This document shows positions 20,968-31,724 of a DNA stretch of 64,000 bases, one piece after another. This stretch comes from Sacculina carcini (lineage: Eukaryota; Arthropoda; Thecostraca; Sacculinidae): assembly GCA_916048095.2 (NCBI GenBank), contig OU696577.1:4496001-4560000 (forward strand). The letters run 5' to 3'. Within the stretch, counting starts at the first letter, position 1. Every line of letters starts with the position of its first letter. The notes under the pieces were generated by a model. The model had not been told where the DNA came from and ran no database searches. It worked only from the letters and a program-made list of their open reading frames with translations. Both the position numbers and the translations under genes were made by a program.

Positions 20968-22209
20968 TGCGCTCGTCATTTTGCCAGCGATCAGTTTGCT
21001 GGCGAGGCGCCGCAAAACACTGCCGACGGCTACTGGGCGCAGCCCGCCGGACTTCTTGCGCAATGCGATTAGTCGCGCGCTGTAGAATGCGCCGAGCACG
21101 AAGTCCGGGATGCGACCCTGTACACAACAGTTGCACAGCTGCGTCAGTGCCTTCAGCAGCTGGGCACCCGCTTCAGCCGTCTGTGGCGCGATGAGCTTGA
21201 GGAGATGTAGCGGCCGTATTCCGTCCAGTCCTCCCGATGAGCCTTTGGGCATCGAGTGCACGACGGGGCGGATCTCGTGCTCCTCAAAAATCGGCAGTGT
21301 TCCGGCGTCATGCATCTGCAGCTGCTCGTCCGGCAATGCAGGCGGGTGCTTGCGCTCGAGCTCAGTGGTCACTGCCTCGTCGTCCCCGGCCAAGCAGTCG
21401 CTGGATGTCAGCAGGCGGAGCGCTGCACCAATGTCTCCATCGGCGCACGCGGCTCTGACGCCGCGGGATCTGGCCTCGTCTTCGTCGTGCTGTGATCGCC
21501 CTCGGTTTTGTGAGCCCCGCTTCTTCCTTGCTGCTGCGTCGGAGCTGATCGGACCCGTCAAGGCGTATGACAGCAGCTTCCACCAGACCGAGAGGGAGCG
21601 CTGTTCCAGAGCCGCCGTGATGTGCTGAGCGAGGTCGGCTGCCACCCGATGACGCAGCGCACGTGGGACATGCTGACGCACTCGGCGTTGCTGTCTGAGC
21701 TCGGCAAGCGCCGCAGCCAGGTCTGTCGGAATAGTGGTGTTACCGTCGGCTGGCGGGTCCACGTCGCCATCCGCACCGCGGCTCTGCATGCACGCACCGC
21801 AATGCCACACCGGCAAGACGTCGGCTTGTGCCCGGGTGATTCCCACGCAAGTGAGGTGGAATAGTCGCTCACATTGCGCGCAGGAAATCACCCGCCTTCT
21901 GCTGTTGGCCGTGCCGCAGTGATGGCACGGCTGCGCGGGGTCGGATCCCGTGTCTGCGCTGGGGGCCCGCTCGGCCTGAATTCCGACAGCTTGGCAACGG
22001 GCTAGACGGCACGGTGCACACGATCTGTAGTGTGGAGTGAGACGGCAACTGCCTCCACGGTCGCACTGTCTCTCCCGCACGCCGCTGTCCTGGTGTCGCC
22101 GCCAGAATATGTCGCATGCTCTGCAGAGAGCCACATAATTGTGCGTTTGTCGCACTCCGTTTGTTGAGTCACAAACAGCGCACGACAAATGATGTAGCTC
22201 TTGCGTCAT
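20935..22209 (-). pseudogene. Retroelement protein, N-terminal part: nuclear-receptor-type zinc finger, PHD finger, RT N-terminus
   Basis: Starts at the ATG at 22209 (MTQELHHLSCAVC). Residues about 9-75 match a nuclear receptor DNA-binding domain: C-x2-C-x15-C-x2-C (ending CRACDIFWRR, the P-box region), then C-x5-C-x8-C-x2-C ending CAPCRLARCQAVGI. Residues about 92-140 are a canonical PHD finger: CHHC, CAQCERLFHLTC and HCGAC. A linker of about 130 residues follows, then the RT start (SSGGLDGIRPLHLL, YSARLIALRKKSGGLRPVAV). The frame closes at 20935, where a ~46-bp local duplication has broken an originally continuous ORF. DNA or chromatin binding by the two fingers is inferred. Confidence 0.85.
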
Positions 22210-22544
22210 TGCAGGCTACAATTACACGAAACTATATACACACATTATTCAATATACACGAATTTCACTGGCACAATGTGGGTGGTCGATGACTAGAAGG
22301 GTGGGTATGACTAGAAGGGGAAACACTGGCACAATAAACACACTGGCACACTGGGGTATTTACACGCGCAGTCGCTCTGCGTAACGGCCACCGCGATGAT
22401 TGATGATGACAGGTGTCACGGTAAACGTGTAAACACGCGACCGGACACGCTCACAAAATCGCGCGAGCACTTTTAAATACACACCTAACCTTACTGAAGA
22501 GCCGGGCCACAGACACAACCTTCTCCGGTGAAGGACCGAACAAG

Positions 22545-22665
22545 ACTGTGTATGTGTGTACGTATGTATGTGTGTGTATGTGTGTGTGTGTATGTACGTA
22601 TGTGTGTATGTATGTGTGTGTATGTATGTGTGTATGTATGTGTATGTGTATGTGTTCGTATGTGC
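22545..22665. repeat. TG microsatellite at 5' end of the zinc-finger retroelement
   Basis: GTATGTGTGTACG-type array starting right at the element's 5' border, matching in kind the tract at its 3' border (about 18993-19012). Confidence 0.85.
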
Positions 22666-22744
22666 GGTCGCTCCGCTGCTGCAAGTGTGCAAGGACAGTT
22701 CGCAGTTCGCATTCTAGCAATTCATACATGTAAACACACTCTCA

Positions 22745-23049
22745 CTATTCGTAAATGATATTTTTTCTATGTGTTTGTTTTTACATTGATTTTATACATC
22801 ATGTCATTCAATTGGATAATTGCTCAAAACTTTACAGTGAGAGTACCACCGCATCATTCATCCTAATTGTACACACACACACACACACCAGAATGGGAGG
22901 AGTAGAAACGGGGATGACGCTTGCATTCTACTGCAATATGTGTGTGATCGTCCATGTGCGTGTATGTTTGTGGGTGTGTGTGAATTTGTGGGTGATTCTG
23001 TGTGAGTAAATCAAAGTAAAATAGATGTTGTTAGACCGTATAAGAACGC

Positions 23050-23100
<51 letters not shown>

Positions 23101-23165
23101 AACACCATTATTGACAACGAGATTACAAGACGCACGCAGTGCGGATGTAATAGCGACAATAACCG
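22745..23165 (+). repeat. Unclassified dispersed repeat, copy 2
   Basis: Matches 23555-24130 in direct orientation and 1750-2095 in inverse. It contains ACATTGATTTTATACATCAT, a CA tract, GACGCTTGCATTCTACT, TG tracts, AAATCAAAGTAAAATA, a second CA tract, and a conserved end AGACGCACGCAGTGCGGATG. Non-coding. Confidence 0.75.
23040..23099. repeat. (CA)n microsatellite
   Basis: Nearly pure CA tract within repeat copy 2. Confidence 0.92.
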
Positions 23166-23554
23166 CACTAAATACACACACATACATACACATGATGTGT
23201 GTATATATGTATGTTGGTGTATATATGTGTGTGTGTGTTGGTGTATGTGTGCGCGTGTGCGCGAAAGAGTTAGTATAATCGGTGAATACCCATGTACTCA
23301 TGCATATTATCATATATACGTGTAGTTTCTTTATTACTATCCATCACAAATGTCAACTATATTCATTCCATATAATTAACATCAAGTCTACTAAGGAGCG
23401 ATGCTCGGCGGACTTTGCCATTTGTTTTTTTATGTTTTATTTGTGCACTTGATGTTGAATGACAATACATGCAAACAAACAAACAAACACTCACATACAT
23501 ATACACACTCACATACATGCCAACACACATTCTCATATATTGTATTTGCAAATG

Positions 23555-23870
23555 GCATTGTTTCGATGTGTGTTTGTCTTTCACATTGATTCTATACATC
23601 ATGTCTTTGAGTTGGATTATTGCTAGAAACTTCCCTGCGTGAGTTCCATCGCATCATTTCTGCGAACTGTAGTTGCGAAATTTTGCGTCAGCGGAGTGAT
23701 CGCACGTACACACACACACACAACGCACATACATACACACACATTCACATACATGTACACACACTCACACACGCACAAACTCACATGCATACATATACAC
23801 ATTACAATGATATGAGTAGAAACGGGGATATTTGACGCTTGCATTCTGCTGCATTATGTGTGTGTTAGTC

Positions 23871-23904
<34 letters not shown>

Positions 23905-24130
23905 TGGGTGTGTGTGCGTATTTATGTATTTGTTGGTGATTCCGTGTGCGTAAATCAAAGTAAAATATATGTTATTAGACTGTATAAGAACGCACACACA
24001 CAGACACACACACACAGACACACACACACACAGACACACACACACACAGACACACACTATAATTGACAACGAGGTTACGAGACGCACGCAGTGCGGATCT
24101 ACTAGCGACAATAACCGCGCGAAATATACC
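23555..24130 (+). repeat. Unclassified dispersed repeat, copy 3 (tandem to copy 2)
   Basis: Same landmarks and order as copy 2, displaced by about 0.8-0.95 kb, with longer microsatellite inserts including (CACAGACA)n at 23985-24055. Two direct copies about 0.9 kb apart suggest a segmental duplication followed by microsatellite drift. Confidence 0.75.
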
Positions 24131-24738
24131 GATACCGATCAGCACTGTGATTAAAACTGTAGAAGGAACGCATTTTGCAGTCATCACAGTGTAATTTGTT
24201 ACTTAATTCTTGTCAGCGAGCATATCGTACGCGCGACATATGGTGACAATTTTCTGCAATTTTTTTTTGCAATCAAAAACCACATTTTACCATATGGGAA
24301 CATCGTAATTTGCCTTCCTCTCACAAAGTAAATTTTTGATATAACGTGAATTTTCTTAAATAAATATTATCATCATAATCTTGTTGATATGTGGATGTAA
24401 CATCAAGAATAGCAGAACAAAATTCAAGGGACCCAAATAATACAGTAGTCAAACTGGGCGCTTTAATGTATAAGCTACAGAAAATGGAAAATGGTAAAGC
24501 TTCAGGAATTTTAATGCATATAATTACCTTTTCATAGACTTGTTATCCGCTGATTACACGTTTCTCTTCAATCAGAAGTAAAATGTTTTAAGGATTTTTT
24601 TGGTAAAAGTACTATTAAATGGTTATCAAACATCACAATCAAAATTATCTCATGTGGGAGCATTGAGAGGATAAAGCTTCACCTATATCCTAGAGGAAGG
24701 TTCACCTTTATCCTGCCCATATTTGCATACGTGACAGG
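24131..24738. other. Interval without a recognised feature
   Basis: AT-rich sequence with frequent stops in all frames. I see no terminal repeats, exon-like frame or RNA gene. Confidence 0.5.
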
Positions 24739-26604
24739 TATAGATGCAAAAAAAGGTTTTTAGGATGCGTTTTTGTGTGCAAAAAAAATCATGTTTTTTA
24801 AATTTTTTAGGTTTTTTAGAATTAGCCCCAATTGTCGTCGGATGTTGGATTTTAGTACATATAAATGAATTTACTTGATGTTTTGTACATCTTTACTTGT
24901 CATATTTCAAAGATAATTTGATAATAGTAAGAAAACAAAATATTTATCAATAAATGCAACCGGAGACTGTTTGAAAGTGCAACCTGGTCCGGTGGCTTAG
25001 GTTTTTTCATTGAGAAAACCCATGTTTTTTAAGATGGTTTTAATGATGTGGATATTTGAATTAAGAGATATTATTTGAAATAATTTGCCAGCAGAACAAA
25101 ACAAATTCATTGAGTAATCGTGTGTTCATTTTTTTTAAAGAAGCCATGTTTTTCAAGAAAATATGCAATAATGCTTTAAAAACTAGTTTTAATTTCGTTA
25201 TATTAATGTACAGATTCAGAAAATGTTGACAGCATAACAAGACAAGTTTATTGGTTGGTCTAGTGTTTTTTGACAAACCTTCATTTAAACTAAGGCTATT
25301 TTAATGAAACAATGATTTCTAAAACAGTCCCTATGGAAGATAGATTTGATTTATATACGTTCAAATACGTTTTGTATATCAAGTAGCCTGCTGGTATAAG
25401 CGGCTGGTTAACCCACTTGATTAAAACTCTTTTTTTAAACCATGTTTTTTTTCATAATCGATTTTTTTAAAGACGGTTTTCGTAAATGTAGAGATTTTGA
25501 AAAAAATTGCGGCAGATCAGGAAAAGTTGAACCAAATTGATTGGTTATTTATTATTAACCTGTTTTTAGAACTGGTTTTATGGATGATGGTTTCTTTGAT
25601 GTAGTTACTTGTGTTCAAATACGTTTTTGTACATTAAATATATTTCCTCAATCGTTTTTTTCCTACACGAAAATATTGCCCGTTTTTCTGGTCAGGATTG
25701 CCAATCTGAATAATGCGACCCGCTTTTATTCGTAGTCTCAATAGGGACACTCAGTTTGTGTGTATATTTGTAGTCTTTGTGTAAATATTTGCAGTGTTTG
25801 TACTTCTATATTTGCAAATAATTGATCTGTTGAATGAAATGATTGAGTTAATTTCTGTTAGGAAAAAGGTAATATGTAAACAAATAATAAAACTTGTGCC
25901 ACCTGTTGTTGTTTTTTCAAACAGTTTCATTTTCAGTTTTCAGTAGAAAAACGGTTCTCAAACCTTGCTTTCTTACACAATGATTAACTCAATAATTGAA
26001 TGCAAAGCTGTGCTGTACATAGAAGAAGAGCCGTTGCGAGGAGTTATGGGCCCCCACCGAAGGCAACACTTGGGATCCCCCCCTCGAAGGCAACACTTGG
26101 GGCCCCCATTATAAATAAATCACTAAATAATGAATTGATTTATTATACATAATCACATAATACAAGGTCAGGTGAAAACATCTGAGCAAAAACGTAAACG
26201 CTATACATAATAAATATGATAAATTTTAATATCATACGTGAAGCAATGGGGCCCCTCAACATTCGGGCCCCCCGGCCGGTGCACACGGGGGGAGGTTGCT
26301 ACGGCTCTGCATAGAAGTGCCGCACAGTATCGCGCAACAATGATATTAGGACTTTCAGACACATTATAACCATATTATTGTGTATATTTAAAGATAATTC
26401 AATTTGATAGGGTCACTAATAGCATGAATAACTAAAATGTTGATAAAAAATAATTAATTCAACATCCCAAATATATCATTTCCATAATTTTGATTATTTG
26501 CATGACTCTTAAAAAAACGAAAAAGAACGTGTTTTTGGTTGAGGTTTTTTGGGAAAGAACTGTTTTTTATATAAACAAAGATCGATTTTTAGGTCGCATC
26601 TCTA
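24739..26604. mobile_element. hAT-like non-autonomous element, 1.87 kb, AT-rich
   Basis: The left end begins TATAGATGCAAAAAAAGG and the right end (complement) TAGAGATGCGACCTAAAAA. They are flanked by GTGACAGG (24731-24738) and AAGACAGG (26605-26612), 6 of 8 bases identical, fitting an old hAT-type 8-bp duplication. The interior is AT-rich with many short TTTTTT/ATGTTTTTT motifs and no coding region. The first ~130 bases match 41216-41352 in reverse, showing a dispersed family. A younger MITE lies inside at 26026. Confidence 0.6.
26026..26309. mobile_element. hAT-type MITE nested in the 24.7-26.6 kb element
   Basis: 284 bp, ends AAGAGCCGTTGCGAGG and (complement) CAGAGCCGTAGCAACC, with an exact 8-bp duplication CATAGAAG (26018-26025, 26310-26317). 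GGGCCCCC-rich subterminal blocks resemble other hAT MITEs here. Confidence 0.87.
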
Positions 26605-26890
26605 AAGACAGGCCGGAGTGCACTAGCATGGTGAATACCGTAACTAAGTTCTAAAAACTTCTACATATATTTCTTTATTTTTAATTTTTCATCATCTAGG
26701 GACGGTAGTATGGGCTCACCAGCCGATGCATCAATCATTTTTACAGTTGAATATTTGCTTTTGTTCATGGTTCGCATAAAACTGGTTGATTGAGAATGGT
26801 AGCATTGCTACTTGCTCTCCTCGTTCGTGCAGAACATAGCGTGTGTTCGCATTACCTTAGCAACAGCGATGATACCAACCACGAGCTTTC
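26605..26890. other. Interval without a recognised feature
   Basis: Sequence between the hAT-like element and a TG array. A short frame with a leader-like MRMVALLLALLV start at 26790 runs straight into the microsatellite and is not convincing. Confidence 0.45.
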
Positions 26891-26892
26891 GT

Positions 26893-27126
26893 ATGTGTGT
26901 GTGCTGTGCTTCGTATGTGTGTGTGTGTGTACTTATGTGTGTGTATGTATGTGTATGTGTGTACGTGTGTATGTGTATGTATGTACGTATGTGTATGTAT
27001 GTAAGTATGTGTGTGTATGTGTTTGTGTATGTGTGTATGTAGGTGTGTGTATGTGTGTGTATGTGTGTGTGTGTATGTATATGTGTATGCATGTGTGTGT
27101 ATGTTTGTGTGTGTGTGTGACTGTAT
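26893..27126. repeat. TG/TGTA microsatellite
   Basis: About 230 bases of TGTGTATG-type array. Confidence 0.92.
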
Positions 27127-27147
27127 CCAGGTGTGTGCACTGGTGAG

Positions 27148-27177
27148 CCTCGGGATTCCACAAAATCTACGCCGCTG
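27148..27177. mobile_element. Single terminus resembling the hAT MITE at 9387
   Basis: On the complement strand CAGCGGCGTAGATTTTGTGG and then CCCGAGGCTC parallel the right end of the 9387-9740 MITE (CATCGGCGTAGATTTG...GAGGCTC). No opposite end was found; the TG array begins close by. Confidence 0.45.
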
Positions 27178-27639
27178 ATGCGCTTACTCGACTGACGTGT
27201 GACTCACTGACCTCGGGTCTTGTCCCATCCTCTTCCCGTCTCTATCCCGCTTGCACTTCCACTGGTTGGTCTGTCTATGTGCCCCTGACCCAGTTGTTTA
27301 CGGTCGTGCACGTGTCATCCAGTAGGCCTGCTCGCTCGCCTGCCTCAATAATGGCCATGCTTTGTCAGTAAATCAATCTTCTGATGATATATGTATTGCA
27401 TTGTTGTTGGAAGTAAATGTAACCCTTGATTGACACACACTTCTTCACAAAAGCGTATTTCACCTTTTGTTTTGAATATATATAATTATTTGTATATGTA
27501 TTCACACAAACCATGAGAACAATACCTGAATATGCACAAATAGTATCACACCAGATTGAGAAATTATTACAATATAGATATGTGATGTAATATTGTTAAC
27601 GAATCCCAAGCATATTAAATATTGCGGACGTAACAACTG

Positions 27640-28257
27640 GAACACAATGCGAACAAGAATGCTGAACTACAAGTAGCGCTGCAAAAATAGTGCCAATTGT
27701 TGTAGATAACGGCAATTTCGTAGCGTAATTCGACCAGAGCTACACACATGTAATGCCTACTGGGCAAACTGACGCATTTACACATCTAATTCAGTCTTAA
27801 CCCACTTCTTTGGATGGGGTCGATTTGATTCTGGATGCGCACAGTGTCGACGACGGCCGGTGCTTGTAGATAACGAGTATGTTCGGATAAACGTTTAGCG
27901 GCGAGCATGTGGCCATCTCGCAGGCTGACTTCCCGGCCGCGAGTGCTTCACGCCAGGTTGGGTGTGGCTTAGGTTGACCTGGATTAATTGGTATATCGTT
28001 AGATATTTGTCTTCCGAAGATGGGCATGACTGGTGATAAGCGGGTGGCAAGATCAGGAGTGCAGGGATATTGGAACAATGTTCTCTGAAATCGATCCGTA
28101 TCGAGACGACCCTAATTGTCGATGTTGTCAGTTAGAATTCGCTTAACCGTTTTCATAGATACTTCCGCGTGACAATTGCTGAATGAATTAACCACTGAAG
28201 AAACGCGATGAGCTACTTCCCAGCTACGGAGGATTTTCTGAGTTTGATGTGAAGCTC
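27640..28257 (-). pseudogene. Gypsy-type integrase relic (Ty3/Gypsy)
   Basis: The minus strand reads SHQTQKILRSWEVAHRVSS, NCHAEVSMKTVKRILTDN (catalytic Glu region), a TAG, GRLDTDRFQRTLFQYP, TPDLATRLSPVMPIFGRQI, NPGQPKPHPTWREALAAGK and, after frame changes, SGRITLRNCRYLQ. This is the second half of the integrase core and the C-terminal domain. No LTR, gag, protease or RT was found next to it, so it is an isolated, multiply mutated fragment. Confidence 0.8.
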
Positions 28258-29110
28258 ATTCGGGTCCAACATCGGAAGTAAGCTCATCACTAGGAAGGCC
28301 TTTTGTTGCAAAAACAACTTTTCATCATAAAATCTATCCATTACCAAAGATCAAAAATAAATATTTTATTTATTTGAGGTAAGTATTAAAGGACTATTCA
28401 AATGCAGCTTTTTGCAACTTATTGTTTTTAGCGCAACTCTTGTATTTATACGACTAACTATTTGGGTTTAGGTAACTGTTTACATTTCGGAATCACCTTT
28501 TCATAGTATTAGGAAACGTTTTAGTTCTAAAGTTGTACAATGCAGCACATATCAATGTATTTTTAATACAAACTCGATTTATCATGAATCTTAAAGGTGT
28601 GTGATAATTGGGTCCGTCTGTCGTACTAGGCATCTTACCCGTGCACGCGCGCATACACATGGACAATATAATATCGCCTAGTACATTGAGTGATATAAAA
28701 ACGGGCATGTGTTCATGTGTGAATTTGTATACCTTTTCTTTGCTTACTATCTGCTATACGTTTCGAACAGCCTGGGAGTATCTATATAGAATAACAACAC
28801 TTGTGTCTATTTACCGTATATTCAGGTGAGTTTTAGCTACACATTTCGTTTAACCTTAGAATATATAAGAATATTAAAATTAAGCGAGCCTGTCAAACTA
28901 TATTGTAGATTTAAATGGCATTACCAGGCATCAGTGCGACAGACTCCACAGACTAGACAAGCACGTGAAACACAACAGAGGTTACCTTTGTGGTCAATAA
29001 CACTGGTCAAAACGATTTTTCTGGCAAAATGTTTCAAAACAAATTCTGACTAAATTTGGGCTGCTGATTATGAAAATTTGCTCAACATTTTTATCACATC
29101 AGAATTTTAA
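28258..29110. other. Interval without a recognised feature
   Basis: AT-rich sequence between the integrase relic and TA tracts. Short frames only, none with a recognisable domain. Confidence 0.5.
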
Positions 29111-29118
29111 GCTGTATC

Positions 29119-29119
29119 A

Positions 29120-29175
<56 letters not shown>
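29119..29175. repeat. (TA)n microsatellite
   Basis: Pure TA tract of about 57 bases. Confidence 0.95.
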
Positions 29176-29178
<3 letters not shown>

Positions 29179-29312
29179 GTATGATTGCTCTTCAGTTTAA
29201 ATATCGAAGAATAACAAAGGTGACAAAGTTCTTGTACAATTAATCAAATACATTTTCAAATACAAATACATCAAGTACAGTAACAGAGATTGGATATAAA
29301 ACTTATAGGAAT

Positions 29313-29317
<5 letters not shown>

Positions 29318-29380
<63 letters not shown>
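29318..29380. repeat. (TA)n microsatellite at a Helitron-like end
   Basis: Pure TA tract ending directly at CTAG of the next unit. Confidence 0.95.
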
Positions 29381-29381
<1 letters not shown>

Positions 29382-29570
29382 TAGCATTAAAAACCGCCCG
29401 TTGTGCGGAACAATTCATGAAAATATTGCAAATTAATAAATAAATAAGGCAAACTCATAAAAACCTTAATCAATTGAAAAGTCTAAATTTCATTCTTTTA
29501 ATTTTATTTTGACAAAATATTTTCACTCAGCCCACCTCATATTTAAACCCGCCCGACGTGCGGAATTATT
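29381..29570 (-). mobile_element. Single 190-bp Helitron-like unit
   Basis: On the minus strand it starts with an ATTCCGCACGTCGGGCGGGT block, continues TTTAAATATGAGG and TATTTTGTCAAAATAAA, and ends CCGCACAACGGGCGG...AATGCTAG next to a TA tract. The same unit is tandemly repeated at 47690-49495. The terminal CTAG preceded by a short GC hairpin (CCGC...GCGG) resembles a Helitron 3' end. No helicase gene was seen and no target duplication is evident. Confidence 0.55.
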
Positions 29571-29860
29571 CAGAACTTGAACACCATCCGTTCTGGATCT
29601 TGAAGTCAAATCCATTAGTTTTGTATATGAATTCATTCTATACGGTGAAATCGAACGTTTTATTGTCTATAGTTGCTGCCCGCGGGACATTTTTACCTCA
29701 TAAACATGATCCATCGCTTCGTTCGCGTTTGAAGCCCCTGATCTATACCATTGAACCCGCGCAATTATGTCACCTCATATTCACGCATACATACACAGAC
29801 AGACAGATAATTTCTTTTATATATACGTAAAACAAATATATATATATATATATATATCTC
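29571..29860. other. Interval without a recognised feature
   Basis: Short non-coding stretch, ending in a small TA tract (29838-29858) where the Penelope-like element begins. Confidence 0.45.
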
Positions 29861-30009
29861 TTGGAAGTAGGCCATTTGTAATGCATGCTCTGTTAAATTC
29901 TACAGCATTTTCTGTGTTGTTTCTTTTGTATGTACATTTCTCTATACGTCTCACCAGCTTCTTCTGGTTCTCAGAGAGCTTTCCCAGTAGTACCGAAAAA
30001 CTCATTTTT

Positions 30010-30053
30010 GCCAGAGGCACCTTTCGACATATATTAATGTCATCTTCAGGGGC
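30010..30053 (-). ncRNA. Hammerhead ribozyme motif, PLE-A left pLTR
   Basis: Core CTGAAGA, stem II GACAT/ATGTC with a 6-nt loop, GAAA, a 3-bp stem III AGG/CCT around a 2-nt loop, then C at the cleavage position. Stem I (GCC/GGC) has a mismatch next to the core. PLE pLTRs are known to hold such minimal hammerheads with very short stem III. Confidence 0.72.
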
Positions 30054-30115
30054 ATATATACCGAGACAACCGAGACAGGGACCAAGATACACTCAAATTA
30101 TATTACAGAAACACT

Positions 30116-30706
30116 ATGAGCTCAAATTACAAACAAGACGAGACTGCACTTCAGAAAATCATTAGGAAACATGTTACTCCATGTCAACCAGAAACAAAAA
30201 TTAAACTAGTCATTTACTACAAAACTCGAAAAACATACCAGTCGATTGTCAAGAATAGCTGCCTACCAAGGACCGAAGAGACGCAAAAAGTGACCGTCGT
30301 GTATTCACATAAATGCCAAACTGGAGACTGCAGTCTCCGTAATTCTGAATACATCGGCCACACAACAACAACTTTGCACAAGCGACTCACTGCTCACTTG
30401 CACGACGGCGCTATTTTTCGGCACTACGCGCAAGAGCATAAGATCAAGCTCAACAGAACAATCCTCACTGACAATACATCCGTCATTTGCCAGGAGCATA
30501 ACATCAGAAAGCTCAAAATGATAGAGGCAGTGTTGATTTGTACGCGGAAACCAACTATAAACGTCCAACAACAGCCTGACGTAATTCTTCCATCTATTAG
30601 ACAGCAAAACAACATCAACAACCAACAGAGAAGCGCATCACAACATCCTGCACCTAGCCAGAATTTATCTACATCAAACGGCAGTGCAAATGTGCACTCG
30701 GCATGA
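30116..30706 (+). pseudogene. PLE-A C-terminal GIY-YIG endonuclease fragment
   Basis: About 196 residues, open from an ATG that is probably internal to the original RT-endonuclease protein. The RT is absent. Visible: VVYSHKCQTGDC (Tyr and the Cys pair typical of PLE nucleases), SEYIGHTTTTLHKRLTAHL (YIG plus catalytic Arg), EHKIKLNR, and a Glu in KLKMIEAVLI, followed by a Q/N/S-rich tail. The nuclease would nick target DNA during PLE insertion. Without RT the copy is non-autonomous. Confidence 0.85.
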
Positions 30707-30813
30707 ATTTTATATACTTTTATATTGGAATTTTCTAGAGTATTTAACGTCTCATTCAAATTTGATTTTCAGTTTAGTGTATATTTATTTACGATTGTTA
30801 TGTGTATATATAT

Positions 30814-30857
30814 GCCCCTGAAGATGACATTAATATATGTCGAAAGGTGCATCGGGC
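30814..30857 (+). ncRNA. Hammerhead ribozyme motif, PLE-A right pLTR
   Basis: Same core (CTGAAGA...GAAA) and stem II. Here stem I GCCC/GGGC is fully paired but stem III (AGG/CAT) has a mismatch, so the two copies differ by complementary lesions. Cleavage would fall after the C of CATC. Confidence 0.72.
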
Positions 30858-30981
30858 AAAAATGAGTTTTTCGGTACTACTGGGAAAGCTCTCTGAGAAC
30901 CAGAAGAAGCTGGTGAGACGTATAGAGAAATGTACATACAAAAGAAACAACACAGAAAATGCTGTAGAATTTAACAGAGCA

Positions 30982-31061
<80 letters not shown>
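30982..31061. repeat. (TA)n microsatellite
   Basis: About 80 bases of pure AT repeat at the end of PLE-A. Confidence 0.95.
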
Positions 31062-31063
<2 letters not shown>

Positions 31064-31550
31064 GAAAGAAAAGAAAACACAAATGACTGCCACTTTTTGT
31101 CAAACGTGCTCACTCTGCTCGTCTGAAAACGTGTCAAGCTTGAGAACTGACGTTTCGTCAGTGACTATAAACAGTTCAGTGATTCATTATTATTATTATT
31201 ATTAATTACAGGCAAATCCAGTAGCATGGGAAGAGTGCAAGCACTATTACCACCCTAAGGTGGCCCCATGTACCGGAAGCGCCCAAAAGATTCAGAGAGA
31301 GAGAGAGAGTTCGAAAAGAAAAATGTCTAGAAAGGGAGTTGGAAAGTAAATAATAAATAAATAACAATAAATAATAAACCATCATCCGATAACAATCCAT
31401 AATGTCACTCCGCCCACGTTCCTCAATAAATAATAACAATCAACAGTAAATATGTGATTCAGTAAATAACAGCCATCAATAAATAAGAATATATATTAAT
31501 AATGCAAAACCGTTAGTGATATCTCCATATGGTGCTACATATATGACAAA
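31062..31550. other. Interval with short simple repeats only
   Basis: Contains (ATT)n at about 31186-31206, (AG)n at about 31295-31310 and AT-rich AATAA runs. No coding sequence or paired ends seen. Confidence 0.5.
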
Positions 31551-31724
31551 ACCTCGTGAATATTTCCTTGAACACACCCTGAAGTGTATTACGCATCAAC
31601 TTTATATATTTGTTGAAATCAACAGCAATCTGGGCACTGTTGTGCTGGTACGATAGCTTCTCTATGCTTCGCACGATTTTTCTGTGTTCAGGAGACAACA
31701 CACTCAGTTGTTCACTGAATTTTA

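Larger units (their letters stand above)
19015..22540 (-). mobile_element. GC-rich non-LTR-type retroelement with nuclear-receptor-like finger, PHD finger, RT and restriction-like endonuclease
   Basis: About 3.5 kb, minus strand. The 5' UTR is 22210-22540, coding is 22209-19077, and a ~60-base 3' UTR ends in an A/C-rich AAAACAAAAAAA tail (about 19010-19022). Both outer ends border TG arrays (18993-19012 and 22545-22660), and three truncated 3' ends of the family elsewhere in the window also adjoin TG arrays. The coding part is far more GC-rich than its surroundings. There is no apurinic-type endonuclease; a C-terminal restriction-like nuclease is present, as in R2-group elements. Exact clade not determined. 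Confidence 0.82.
29869..30983 (+). mobile_element. Penelope-like element A, 5'-truncated, with inverted pseudo-LTRs
   Basis: Two inverted copies of a ~175-190-bp pLTR (29869-30060 minus, 30809-30983 plus) surround a GIY-YIG endonuclease frame. Each pLTR carries a hammerhead motif and the start of a leader frame (KMSFSVLLGKLSENQKKLVR). The right pLTR runs into a (TA)n tract, the left one borders another. Inverted pLTRs with a retained C-terminal endonuclease are a usual form of truncated PLEs. Confidence 0.85.

Noticed and set aside
19327-21628. Many overlapping plus-strand frames opposite the zinc-finger retroelement
   Set aside because: High GC content makes antisense frames long. Only the minus-strand frames carry domain motifs.
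26790-27146. Short frame with a signal-peptide-like start MRMVALLLALLV
   Set aside because: It runs into the TG microsatellite after about 40 residues and has no recognisable domain.
31130-31175. CTGACGAAACGTCAG-type sequence (minus strand) resembling a hammerhead core
   Set aside because: CTGACGA is followed by AACGTCAG without a stem II or GAAA, so it is only a short palindrome.
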